Source: Comamonadaceae bacterium (GTDB lineage Bacteria > Pseudomonadota > Gammaproteobacteria > Burkholderiales > Burkholderiaceae_C). From it: a stretch of 64,000 bases of DNA. The stretch's first letter is position 1; the number at the start of each line of letters is the position of its first letter. Below are positions 15,880 through 23,530 of the stretch, one piece after another. The notes below the pieces were generated by a model. That model was not told the DNA's origin. It searched no databases and was given only the letters and a program-made list of their open reading frames with translations. The stretch covers positions 1-64,000 of the forward strand of contig JAIYCG010000032.1 of the NCBI GenBank assembly GCA_027488115.1. Reading direction: 5' to 3'. Position numbers and translations under genes: made by a program.

Positions 15880-16302
15880 TTAATCGACCAATTCGTTCAA
15901 AGCTTTTTGATAGCGGTTGGCATGTGAACGCTCGGCCTTGGCCAGTGTTTCAAACCAATCGGCAATTTCATCAAAGCCTTCATCACGGGCAGTCTTGGCC
16001 ATGCCAGGGTACATGTCGGTGTACTCGTGGGTTTCGCCAGCTACTGCGGATGCCAAGTTTTGACGTGTAGAACCAATGGGCAAGCCAGTTGCTGGATCGC
16101 CTGACTGCTCGAGGAACTCGAGGTGGCCGTGAGCGTGACCGGTTTCGCCTTCAGCGGTAGAACGGAACAAAGCGGCGACATCGTTCTGACCTTCAACGTC
16201 AGCTTTGTTTGCGAAGTACAAATAGCGACGGTTAGCTTGAGACTCGCCTGCGAAGGCGTCTTTCAGGCATTGTTCCGTGCGCGAGCCTTTAAGTGCTGCC
16301 AT
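15880..16302 (-). CDS. Rubrerythrin (short, erythrin-like)
   Basis: A diiron ferritin-like protein of 140 residues that reduces hydrogen peroxide. The ligand pattern of the four-helix bundle is intact: E20 (GESQANRRY), E53-x2-H56 ([10 protein letters not shown]), E90/E94 ([10 protein letters not shown]) and E124-x2-H127 (AERSHANRY). The C-terminal rubredoxin domain of classical rubrerythrins is missing, so electrons must come from elsewhere, presumably from the Fe-S protein encoded next. A strong ribosome site (AAGGAG) precedes the ATG. The 152-base upstream gap holds its own control sequences, so it need not depend on read-through from ndh. Confidence 0.9.
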   Translation of the reverse strand: MAALKGSRTEQCLKDAFAGESQANRRYLYFANKADVEGQNDVAALFRSTAEGETGHAHGHLEFLEQSGDPATGLPIGSTRQNLASAVAGETHEYTDMYPGMAKTARDEGFDEIADWFETLAKAERSHANRYQKALNELVD

Positions 16303-16329
16303 GGTTTATCTCCTTGAATTGAAAAAATG

Positions 16330-16349
16330 CTTTGACCGGTTTGTCAAAG
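16330..16349. promoter_or_regulatory. Inverted repeat upstream of rubrerythrin gene
   Basis: CTTTGAC/GTCAAAG (16330-16336/16343-16349) with a 6-base spacer sits about 30 bases before the rubrerythrin ATG, a position suited to an operator or a leader hairpin. The binding protein is unknown. The rest of the 152-base gap to ndh contains an imperfect CCTAG/CTAGG repeat near 16424-16441 and no open frame. Confidence 0.4.
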
Positions 16350-16454
16350 ACTTCACAAGCATAGCCATTACTTGTGGAAGCTTCATTGCATTTATCAATA
16401 AGCTTGATTGACCTAAGCTAATTGCCTAGTAATTACCCTAGGTTTAAAGCCGGT

Positions 16455-17771
16455 TCAGTGGAGCTTCACGGTTGGGTTGGCCTGCTTCGTCAGCAACCTA
16501 GCAAGGGTATATAGCGCTGTCTTTAAAAATCCATGAATACTCAGCTCGTGAAGTTTGTACAGCGACATGTACATCAACTTGGCAAAGTAACCTTCTATCA
16601 TTAAATTTTTGCCAACGATACCCCCCATCATGTTGCCAACTGTACTGAACTTACCAAGAGAAACCAGCGATCCAAAGTCTTTGTAGTGATAAGGCTTTAA
16701 GGGCTTTTCCGCAAGTCGTCTTTTGACTTGGTGAAACATATGCGTAGCCTGTTGGTGGGCCGCTTGAGCCCGCGGTGGAACGATGCCACCACGCCCACCC
16801 TCTTCATCGGTACAGGGGCATGCAGCACAATCACCCAGCGCAAAAATATCTGGATCTAAACTTGTTTGCAATGTACGGCTAACCACAAGCTGGTTCAACT
16901 TGTTGGTCTCTAAGCCTCCAAAATTTTTTAAATAATCAGGCGCCTTCACACCAGCGGCCCACACCACAAGCTCAGAGTCAATTAAATGACCATCAGACAG
17001 ACGAATGCCCGTGGGCATGACTTCCATCACTTTTGAATTTGTGTGAACTTGCACACCTAATTTTGAGATCAATTGCTCTGTAGCACTAGAGAGGCGAGGA
17101 TTCAATGCTGGCAAAATTCTGTCAGCCGCTTCAATCAAACTTATTTTCAAATCTTTGTCAGCATCAATGCCATTTAAGCCAAACGCAACAACCTCGCGAG
17201 TGGTTCGGTGCAGCTCGGCAGCCAGTTCTACGCCAGTAGCCCCTGCGCCAATGATGACGACGTGGAGTTGGCTTTGTTCAATCAGATCTGTTTGGTGATG
17301 CGCACGAATACATACATTCACCATTTTGGAATGAAACAGTTTGGCATCTGTTTGGTTTTCTAATTTCAAGGCGTATTCCTTGACGCCTTTGGTTCCAAAA
17401 TCATTGCTTAAGCTGCCAATACAAATGACCAAGGTATCGTATGCAATTTTCTGTACGGGGGTCACCGGTTCATTGTTAGCATCGACGTAGGGGGCTAAGT
17501 CAATTGTTTTGCTCAAGCGATCTAAGTCTTTCAGCTCTCCTATTCGAAATGTGAAATGATTCCAATGGGCTTGCGCCATGTAGTCAACTTCGTGGTCACC
17601 AAAATCCATGCTGCCAGAAGCAATCTCGTGGAGCTTTGGTTTCCAAATATGGGTTCGATTTTTATCGACCAGCGTGACACTGACATCTTTGTCTCGGCGA
17701 TAGGCCTTGCCAAGACGTGTCGCAAGCTCCAAACCCCCAGCGCCTCCTCCAACAATGACAATTTTATGCAT
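16455..17771 (-). CDS. ndh: Type II NADH dehydrogenase (NDH-2)
   Basis: Membrane-associated flavoprotein of 438 residues that oxidises NADH and reduces quinone without pumping protons. It has the FAD dinucleotide fold at the start (IVIVGGGAGGLELATRLG), the NADH fold in the middle (VVIIGAGATGVELAAEL), the FAD-contact segment DIFALGDCAACP and, beyond it, the family motif PPRAQAAHQQA. The C-terminal region (about 375-430) is amphipathic and basic, matching the membrane anchor. It resembles the E. coli-like Ndh group. The neighbouring 70-residue Cys-rich gene ends 5 bases upstream, so the two are probably cotranscribed. Confidence 0.88.
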   Translation of the reverse strand: MHKIVIVGGGAGGLELATRLGKAYRRDKDVSVTLVDKNRTHIWKPKLHEIASGSMDFGDHEVDYMAQAHWNHFTFRIGELKDLDRLSKTIDLAPYVDANNEPVTPVQKIAYDTLVICIGSLSNDFGTKGVKEYALKLENQTDAKLFHSKMVNVCIRAHHQTDLIEQSQLHVVIIGAGATGVELAAELHRTTREVVAFGLNGIDADKDLKISLIEAADRILPALNPRLSSATEQLISKLGVQVHTNSKVMEVMPTGIRLSDGHLIDSELVVWAAGVKAPDYLKNFGGLETNKLNQLVVSRTLQTSLDPDIFALGDCAACPCTDEEGGRGGIVPPRAQAAHQQATHMFHQVKRRLAEKPLKPYHYKDFGSLVSLGKFSTVGNMMGGIVGKNLMIEGYFAKLMYMSLYKLHELSIHGFLKTALYTLARLLTKQANPTVKLH

Positions 17772-17776
17772 GTGAA

Positions 17777-17989
17777 TTAGGCTGCGGCATCGCCAGTCAG
17801 CTCGTTAGCCCAAGAGTCACAGGCGTTGTAGTCGTGCACTTCAGGAAAATGCTGCATCAGTTGAAACTTGCGCATGATGTAACTGCTGTTGTAATAGTTG
17901 AACCCACATCGAAGTCCTGAAGTAGCTGTCTGCGATGGCATGACATAGCCGCAATCACCACACCTGGGTTCAGATTTTTTTTCAGCCAT
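17777..17989 (-). CDS. Small Cys-rich protein upstream of ndh
   Basis: A 70-residue protein with no signal peptide or membrane segment and a polar, Tyr/Asn-rich middle. Four cysteines (C10, C13 in CGDCGYV, C28 in LRCGFNYY, C57 in NACDSW) and two histidines (H47, H52) could bind zinc or an Fe-S cluster. The spacing (C-x2-C-x14-C-x28-C) is near the HiPIP pattern but without its usual aromatic and Gly context, so I do not assign it. It ends 5 bases before ndh, indicating joint translation. I do not recognise the family. Confidence 0.6.
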   Translation of the reverse strand: MAEKKSEPRCGDCGYVMPSQTATSGLRCGFNYYNSSYIMRKFQLMQHFPEVHDYNACDSWANELTGDAAA

Positions 17990-18174
17990 GATTGAAGTTC
18001 AAAGTTCTTTTTGCGAAATGGACAAAAGTCATTGAAAAAACTGGACAATGCTCATTAAGCAAATTTCATGACAACTTAAAAGTTTCAGTATATGCACATT
18101 TATGGGGCGAAACGCCTTCAAGCAAATGTCAATTGGTATGGAAGGTGCACCAAACAGCACCCGAGACAAGGACT

Positions 18175-19359
18175 TTAAATAATATTGGCCTCTAGATAAG
18201 GCGAGTTGTTGATCACGCGACGCCATCCAAAAGCTTCTAAATCCAGGGTTGTAAAAGCGCCAAAAGTTATCAGCTCTGACAAGGCACGGCCTATGGTCGG
18301 TGAGTGCTGTAAGCCATGACCGCTAAAGCCATTCGCAAAAAGCAAGTTATCAACATCGGGGTGCGCACCCAAAATGACATTTTGGTCAAGCGTATTCATA
18401 TCGTAGTGGCCTGCCCAACTGCGCTTGAGTCGCAAGGCCTCAAATCCCGGAACACGGTCTGCAAGAATGGGCCACAGAAACTCTTCAAACAGATGATGCT
18501 GGATTTCAAAATCCTCACACTCAACATCTTCTTCGGGGCTGGGCGCAATACCGCAGATGTAGCCTTCACCTTCTGGTCGAAAATAGGCACCAGAAGGATC
18601 GATCACCATCGGGCAATTCTCCAATTGGGCGCTGCTGGTGAAATAGAAAATTGTTCTTTTGCGTGCTTCAACAGGTAGCTTGATGCCAGCTGTTTGCGCA
18701 AGTGCAGCGGCGCCAATGCCAGCTGCATTGATGATCTTGTCAAAACTGATTTGAGTTCCGTCTGTGAGTTCTGCTGAAGTAATTGTTCGACCGGTTCGAT
18801 GAAGTTTCTCAACTCGTGCCTGCTTGTACATCACACCTAAAGAAATTGCTTTTTTGCGAAACCCTTGCATCAAGCTATTCGCGTCAAGCCAACCTTCGCC
18901 ACTGTTGCCAATAGAGCCAGCAGAGAGGTCATTGACATTAAGCCATGCATAGCGCGAACTCAATTGAGAAGAGCTTAAAAGAGAGACGTCAACATTTTCA
19001 ATTTTTTGAACAGCGTGATTGGCTTGCAAAGTGTCTGCGCCATCAGGCGTGGCCAGAAACAGATAACCACGCTCTTTGAAGTTGACGTTTGGCACTTCAT
19101 CCCCAACGGTCAAGTATTGATCGATGTTTTGAATGAAAGCGCTGCTGAATTGAGAAAGTCTGATGTTCTCTGGCGTTGAAAATTGATGCCGGATAGAGGC
19201 TGCTGACAGTGCAGTTGCAGATTTTTCATATGAAAAGTCTTGTTCAAGAACAAGAATTTTTCCTTTGAAATTGGGCTGTGACGCCAGAAAAAAAGCTGCT
19301 GCACTGCCCACAGCAGCACCACCCACAATCAAGACATCAGTTTGCATAGAAATGGTCAT
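18175..19359 (-). CDS. FAD-dependent amine/amino acid oxidoreductase (DAO family)
   Basis: A 394-residue flavoenzyme of the D-amino acid oxidase superfamily (DadA/glycine oxidase/sarcosine oxidase type), expected to oxidise a C-N bond to an imine. The N-terminal FAD fold is DVLIVGGAAVGSAAAFFLA, with ALSAASIRHQFS as the family's substrate-side segment, IINAAGIGAAALAQTAGI in the middle, and LLFANGFSGHGLQHSPTIGRALSELI at the C-terminus. The ATG at 19359 follows TAGG. It is divergent from an ornithine cyclodeaminase-family gene 47 bases away; an imine from this enzyme could be the substrate of that enzyme or be hydrolysed. The precise amine is unknown. Confidence 0.82.
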   Translation of the reverse strand: MTISMQTDVLIVGGAAVGSAAAFFLASQPNFKGKILVLEQDFSYEKSATALSAASIRHQFSTPENIRLSQFSSAFIQNIDQYLTVGDEVPNVNFKERGYLFLATPDGADTLQANHAVQKIENVDVSLLSSSQLSSRYAWLNVNDLSAGSIGNSGEGWLDANSLMQGFRKKAISLGVMYKQARVEKLHRTGRTITSAELTDGTQISFDKIINAAGIGAAALAQTAGIKLPVEARKRTIFYFTSSAQLENCPMVIDPSGAYFRPEGEGYICGIAPSPEEDVECEDFEIQHHLFEEFLWPILADRVPGFEALRLKRSWAGHYDMNTLDQNVILGAHPDVDNLLFANGFSGHGLQHSPTIGRALSELITFGAFTTLDLEAFGWRRVINNSPYLEANII

Positions 19360-19406
19360 AGAGCCTACACTTACTAGATTTATACAACATCTTGACTAAA
19401 AAAATC

Positions 19407-20342
19407 ATGGACCATTTTGATTCAAGCGCTGTTCAAGCGGCATTGCCCTATCCTCTGTTAATTGATTCCTTAAGCCTCGGATTGCAATTGCAAATAGAAA
19501 CGCCTGCTCGCAGTTTTTTTGCACCCAACAATGACGCCAGTTGTGTACTCATCATGCCAGCGTGGAAGGCCAAAGAGGTTTTTGGCGTCAAACTGGTTTC
19601 TGTCTGGCCTTCCAACAAAGACATTGGTTTACCCACTGTTTCAGGGGTTTATGTCTTGCTCTCTTGTGAAAATGGCTTGCCTTTAGCAGTCATCGATGGC
19701 ACTGAACTTACCTTGCGACGGACTGCTGCAGCCGCAGCTTTGGCTGCAAGCATTCTTGCTCGCAAGAACAGTCAAACACTTGCTGTGTTGGGAACAGGCG
19801 CTTTGAGTGTGCCCATGGTAGAAGCTCACACTAGCGTGCATGCGTTCAAGAAAATACTCATTTGGGGCAGACAAAAAACCAAGGCCCTGGCAGTGCTACA
19901 AGATCTTAAAAAGCTAGGCATCGAAGCTACTTACTTAGAAGATTTAGACGCCACCTTAAATCAAGCCGACGTGATAGCAGCGGTTACAACTGCGACAGAG
20001 CCTTTTATCAACACCCAATCCCTCAAACCAGGCACGCACTTAGGGTTGGTTGGTGCATTTACACCGCACATGGCAGAAGCTGAGCCAGCTTTGATGGCAA
20101 AAGCGCAAGTCTTTGCAGACAATCGAATGGCCGTGCTTGAAAAAGGTGGTGAGGTCTACCAAGCCATTCAGCAAGGCCTCTTCTTGGCTTCAAACATAGA
20201 GGGAGAATTGGCGGACTTAGTGTCAGACCCATCCCGATCATGGCGAAAGAACGATCAGGCCGTGACGGTATTCAAGTCGGTCGGCTTTGCATCGCTGGAC
20301 CTCATTGCGGCAGAACTTGTTTATCAATCTAAGGCAAATTAA
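19407..20342 (+). CDS. Ornithine cyclodeaminase/mu-crystallin family protein
   Basis: A 311-residue NAD(P)-dependent enzyme of the ornithine cyclodeaminase/mu-crystallin family, whose members act as cyclodeaminases, ketimine reductases or alanine dehydrogenases. Family segments are LILIMPAW-like SCVLIMPAWKAKEVFGVKLVSVWPSN, IDGTELTLRRTAAAAALAA, the Rossmann site LAVLGTGALSVPMVEAH and GTHLGLVGAFTPHMAEAEP. I use the ATG at 19407; a TTG 15 bases upstream is an alternative and neither has a good ribosome site. Its neighbour is a divergent FAD amine oxidase, supporting a role in reducing or removing an imino intermediate. Confidence 0.82.
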   Translation: MDHFDSSAVQAALPYPLLIDSLSLGLQLQIETPARSFFAPNNDASCVLIMPAWKAKEVFGVKLVSVWPSNKDIGLPTVSGVYVLLSCENGLPLAVIDGTELTLRRTAAAAALAASILARKNSQTLAVLGTGALSVPMVEAHTSVHAFKKILIWGRQKTKALAVLQDLKKLGIEATYLEDLDATLNQADVIAAVTTATEPFINTQSLKPGTHLGLVGAFTPHMAEAEPALMAKAQVFADNRMAVLEKGGEVYQAIQQGLFLASNIEGELADLVSDPSRSWRKNDQAVTVFKSVGFASLDLIAAELVYQSKAN

Positions 20343-20353
20343 AAGCCCCAAAA

Positions 20354-21139
20354 TTAAACTTTGACGGTGTAATTCAAAGCCATGCGACCGCCATCCACTG
20401 TGATCACTTCGCCAGTGACATAGCTTGAAACTTCACTGGCCAAAAACGCAACCACATTGGCAATTTCAGAGGGCTCTCCCAGTCGCTTCATGGGCGTGCG
20501 ACCTAGAATTTTGAGGCGCGCCTCATCGCTGGTCAACACAGCTTTGCTAGCCAATTCAGTGGCGATGGTGCCAGGCGCTACTGCATTGACGCGAATACCG
20601 TCATCTGCCAAAGCCAAGGCCATCGCTCTGGTCAATTGATTAAGTCCGCCCTTGCTAACGTTATAGGATGCAATTTCTGGAATGGCCAAAACGCCGTTGA
20701 CCGAACTCATGTTAATAATGGACCCCCCCCCCTTCTCCTTCATGAGACGCGCAACTGCTTGGCCCATCAAAAAAGCGCCTCTTAAATTGACACGCAGTAC
20801 TGCATCGAAATCGGCTTCGGTCACTTCTAAAAAAGGAGCAGCTTTGAAGATGCCAGCATTGCTGACCAAAACATCGACACGGCCATATGTCGAAATGACT
20901 TGACTCATTAAAGAGTCAACTTCAACTTTACTGCCGATATCACAGGCAATGAACAATACCTCGAAACCTTCTTGTTGCAATTGAGACTGAAGGGACTCCC
21001 CTTTTTCCTTGTGAACATCCACAATGATGACCTTGGAGCCTTCCTTCGCAAAGAGACGAGCGCAGGCTTCGCCAATACCCTGAGCGCCACCGGTAATCAA
21101 ACAAATTTTTCCCCCTAGTCCAAATGATATTTGGTTCAT
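20354..21139 (-). CDS. Short-chain dehydrogenase/reductase
   Basis: A classical SDR of 261 residues with the NAD(P) motif TGGAQGIG (16-23), NAG (94-96), catalytic N118, S145/S146 and the Y159-x3-K163 pair in SYNVSKGG. The C-terminal FLASEVSSYVTGEVITVDGG is typical of FabG-like enzymes. An acidic residue after the second strand (VDVHKEKG) favours NAD(H). A ribosome site AAAGGT precedes the ATG. It starts 4 bases after the TauD-family gene stops, so the two are one operon. The substrate is unknown; probably an alcohol produced in the same pathway. Confidence 0.88.
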   Translation of the reverse strand: MNQISFGLGGKICLITGGAQGIGEACARLFAKEGSKVIIVDVHKEKGESLQSQLQQEGFEVLFIACDIGSKVEVDSLMSQVISTYGRVDVLVSNAGIFKAAPFLEVTEADFDAVLRVNLRGAFLMGQAVARLMKEKGGGSIINMSSVNGVLAIPEIASYNVSKGGLNQLTRAMALALADDGIRVNAVAPGTIATELASKAVLTSDEARLKILGRTPMKRLGEPSEIANVVAFLASEVSSYVTGEVITVDGGRMALNYTVKV

Positions 21140-21143
21140 GCTT

Positions 21144-22244
21144 TTACCTTTTATTGAAAGTCATGCCTAAATTGCCAGCTTGACGACGCTCATAAGCCAA
21201 GAACTCTTCGGTCATTTGGCTGCCTCGAACGCCGCCTCTGACCGATCCTGCTGCGATGTCGCCAAAATATTCTTTCCACAAGGCTGGCAAGCGTTGACCT
21301 TGTGGAATGCTAAGCCAAAGGCGCAACAGATGACGTTTGCGCTCAGGCTCTTCGTGATCTTCAAAGTTGGTGCGGGAATGAATCACCACATAGTTGTTGA
21401 GCAACTGTAAATCGCCACGATCGAGTTGCATCGAATAGCAAAAGTGATCTGCAGGCAGCAGTTCATCTAACAGATCCAGAACCTCAATTTGTTCTTTTGT
21501 TAGCCTTGGCACTTCTGGAAAATCTACTTGTGCTGCAGTGACATTTTTGCGATTAGCTCGCAAAGAGAAGAATTCAGGATCATCTCCCAAAATAGGGCAC
21601 TTGTAAAAAGGCGGTTGAGAAGCGTCGTTGGTGCCTTGGTAGCTGTAATAAAAAGGCTGCTTCATGACTGGAATGAGATCGGGTCGGCGGCGTTTGATTT
21701 CGTCGACGACTGCTATTGAACTTGTGACTTTGCTGGTACCGCCCGATTTTGCGGTTTGTAAACACATCAAAGCGACGACATCGCAGGAGTCGACATGAAA
21801 ATCTAAGCCAGCATTGGTGTTGTAACCTCGCCCATTTTTAACTTTGTAGCTTCCGCCTTCGTCGCGAACGTCGTTCATCACCTGACTGGCTCGGTTTTGA
21901 GTTCTGGCGACGCCTACGTTCAAGCCAACGCCCCAATTGACCAAGCGAGAATCCTCTACCGACCAACGGTCAACAGGAAAGCCTTTTAGCAAGCACATGC
22001 CGTAGCCAGTTTGAGTCACAGCAAAAGCTTGATCAATGGCTTGCTTGGCATGGCGTTTTAAAGGGAAATCGTGCGCTGTCATTTCAAGCCACGTTTTTTG
22101 AGTTGCCTTGGCATGGTGAAGAGCCTCATCAATTTCGCTGACCGCGTCACGACTGAGATGGTGAATCCAAGAAAAATCTCGACTTAGTTCGTTCGGGAAC
22201 CATGCGCGCGGTTTTTCAAGCTTGGTTTGAATAAATTGACTCAT
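21144..22244 (-). CDS. TauD/TfdA-family dioxygenase
   Basis: Fe(II)/2-oxoglutarate-dependent dioxygenase of 366 residues in the TauD/TfdA superfamily. The iron triad is H150-x-D152 (LDFHVDSCDV) and H289 (VVIHSRTNFED), with R308 (RHLLRLW) as the 2-oxoglutarate anchor. Conserved YGMCLLKGFP and MQLDRGDLQLLNNY segments are present. It is longer than taurine dioxygenase and has the appearance of the gamma-butyrobetaine hydroxylase/clavaminate synthase-like branch, so the substrate is open. It is cotranscribed with an SDR and divergent from a Bug-type receptor, pointing to hydroxylation of an imported organic acid or amine. Confidence 0.85.
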   Translation of the reverse strand: MSQFIQTKLEKPRAWFPNELSRDFSWIHHLSRDAVSEIDEALHHAKATQKTWLEMTAHDFPLKRHAKQAIDQAFAVTQTGYGMCLLKGFPVDRWSVEDSRLVNWGVGLNVGVARTQNRASQVMNDVRDEGGSYKVKNGRGYNTNAGLDFHVDSCDVVALMCLQTAKSGGTSKVTSSIAVVDEIKRRRPDLIPVMKQPFYYSYQGTNDASQPPFYKCPILGDDPEFFSLRANRKNVTAAQVDFPEVPRLTKEQIEVLDLLDELLPADHFCYSMQLDRGDLQLLNNYVVIHSRTNFEDHEEPERKRHLLRLWLSIPQGQRLPALWKEYFGDIAAGSVRGGVRGSQMTEEFLAYERRQAGNLGMTFNKR

Positions 22245-22307
22245 AACGCTTTGATTTGCTCTTACAACATTCCATCTTAATGAAAAAATACGTTCCTATT
22301 TCTCACA

Positions 22308-22358
22308 TAGGGACAACACCGATGCTTTGACCTTGCTAGACAGTACCATCTGTCCCTA
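22308..22358. promoter_or_regulatory. Inverted repeats in divergent TauD/Bug control region
   Basis: TAGGGACA (22308-22315) and TGTCCCTA (22351-22358) form an 8-base inverted repeat, and GACAG/CTGTC (22339-22343/22350-22354) lies inside it. CCTAT/ATAGG (22295-22299/22307-22311) adjoins it. The region lies between divergent genes and is a fair candidate for a regulator binding site. Confidence 0.35.
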
Positions 22359-22398
22359 CACTTTAGGCTTAATTTGCATGGTTACCAACAGGCGTCAC

Positions 22399-23358
22399 AT
22401 GAATCGATTTTTGCTTGTCCTTTTATCTCTGCTTTCTTTCTCAAGCTACGCGCAAGATGCAGCCTACCCTGTCAAACCTATTCGCTTGCTGGTTGGCTAT
22501 GCACCCGGAGGGGCCACAGACATTGTGGCTCGAAGCATTGCTATCAAGTTACAAGAAACGCTGGGCCAACCCGTGGTGGTAGAGAACCGCGCGGGTGCCA
22601 GCAGCAACATCGCCTCAGAATTTGTCGCGCGAAGCGCGCCTGATGGTTACACGCTTCTTTTGGGCACCATTGCCAACGCTACCAACATGACTGCTTTCAA
22701 AGGTCTGGGCTATGACACCATGCGCGACTTTGTGCACATCACTCAGTTCATGACTGCGCCCTCGGTGCTGACGCTTCACCCTTCTGTCCCCGCTAAAAAC
22801 CTGAGAGAGTTCATTTCTTTTGCAAAGCAGAATCCTGGCAAGTTTGCTTTTTCTTCAAGTGGCAATGGCGGATCGCCCCATCTTGCGGGTGAGCTTTTAA
22901 AAATGCGCGCCAACATTGATTTAATTCATGTGCCCTACAAAGGTGCTGCACCTGCCATTGCCGATCTCTTGGGTGGTCAGGTTCAAATGAGTTTTCAAAC
23001 AGCCTTGTCAGCCATTCCACATTTAAAAAGCGGCAAACTCAATGTCATCGCTGTGGCCAGTAAAAAACGAATGGGCACCCTGCCCAATGTGCCCACCATG
23101 GCAGAAGCCGGCTTACCAGACTTTGAAGTTTCAAGTTGGAACGGCCTGTTTGCGCCGGCCAAAACACCGCCACACATTGTGGCAGCACTCTACAGCGCCT
23201 CCATCAAAGCCCTGCAAAGCCAAGACATCAAAGACAAAATGGAAGCTCAGGGGGCAGAACCCGTTGGCAACAGTCCCGAAGAATTCAAAGCATTTGTCAA
23301 AGCCGAAATTGACAAATGGGAACAGGTGATTGTGAAGTCTGGCGCCAAAATGGACTAG
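22399..23358 (+). CDS. Tripartite tricarboxylate transporter receptor (Bug/TctC family)
   Basis: Periplasmic solute receptor of the Bug (TctC) family, 319 residues, binding carboxylates or similar small metabolites. The signal peptide MNRFLLVLLSLLSFSSYAQ fixes the start at 22399 rather than the upstream in-frame starts. Mature sequence hallmarks are YPVKPIRLLVGYAPGGATDIVAR, LGQPVVVENRAGASSNIASEFVA, PDGYTLLLG, LAGELLKM, HVPYKGAAPAIADLLGGQVQM and LPNVPTMAEAGLPDFEVSSWNGLFAPA. No TctA/TctB membrane genes are nearby; such orphan receptors are common in this lineage. It is divergent from the TauD/SDR operon and may sense or import its substrate. Confidence 0.9.
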   Translation: MNRFLLVLLSLLSFSSYAQDAAYPVKPIRLLVGYAPGGATDIVARSIAIKLQETLGQPVVVENRAGASSNIASEFVARSAPDGYTLLLGTIANATNMTAFKGLGYDTMRDFVHITQFMTAPSVLTLHPSVPAKNLREFISFAKQNPGKFAFSSSGNGGSPHLAGELLKMRANIDLIHVPYKGAAPAIADLLGGQVQMSFQTALSAIPHLKSGKLNVIAVASKKRMGTLPNVPTMAEAGLPDFEVSSWNGLFAPAKTPPHIVAALYSASIKALQSQDIKDKMEAQGAEPVGNSPEEFKAFVKAEIDKWEQVIVKSGAKMD

Positions 23359-23468
23359 GCTTTCGGCCAGTTGGCGTCTTTACATTGATGTCGATCAGCC
23401 AATTAAATTTGGTCAATGGCTGAATTGTTTTTTGGTGCTTCGCCTTCATGGTCTGAAAGGGCAAAATT

Positions 23469-23503
23469 GAATGCCTGAAGTCAAATGTTTGACCTAGGCA
23501 TTC
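23469..23503. terminator. Hairpin between convergent genes
   Basis: GAATGCCT...GTCAAA pairs with TTTGAC...AGGCATTC around a 2-base tip, with a small bulge, in the 172-base gap between the convergent Bug and gamma-glutamyltransferase genes. It could act as a bidirectional terminator, although neither side has a strong U tract. Confidence 0.45.
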
Positions 23504-23530
23504 TGCGAACTTAAACAGCTTAACCAATTG

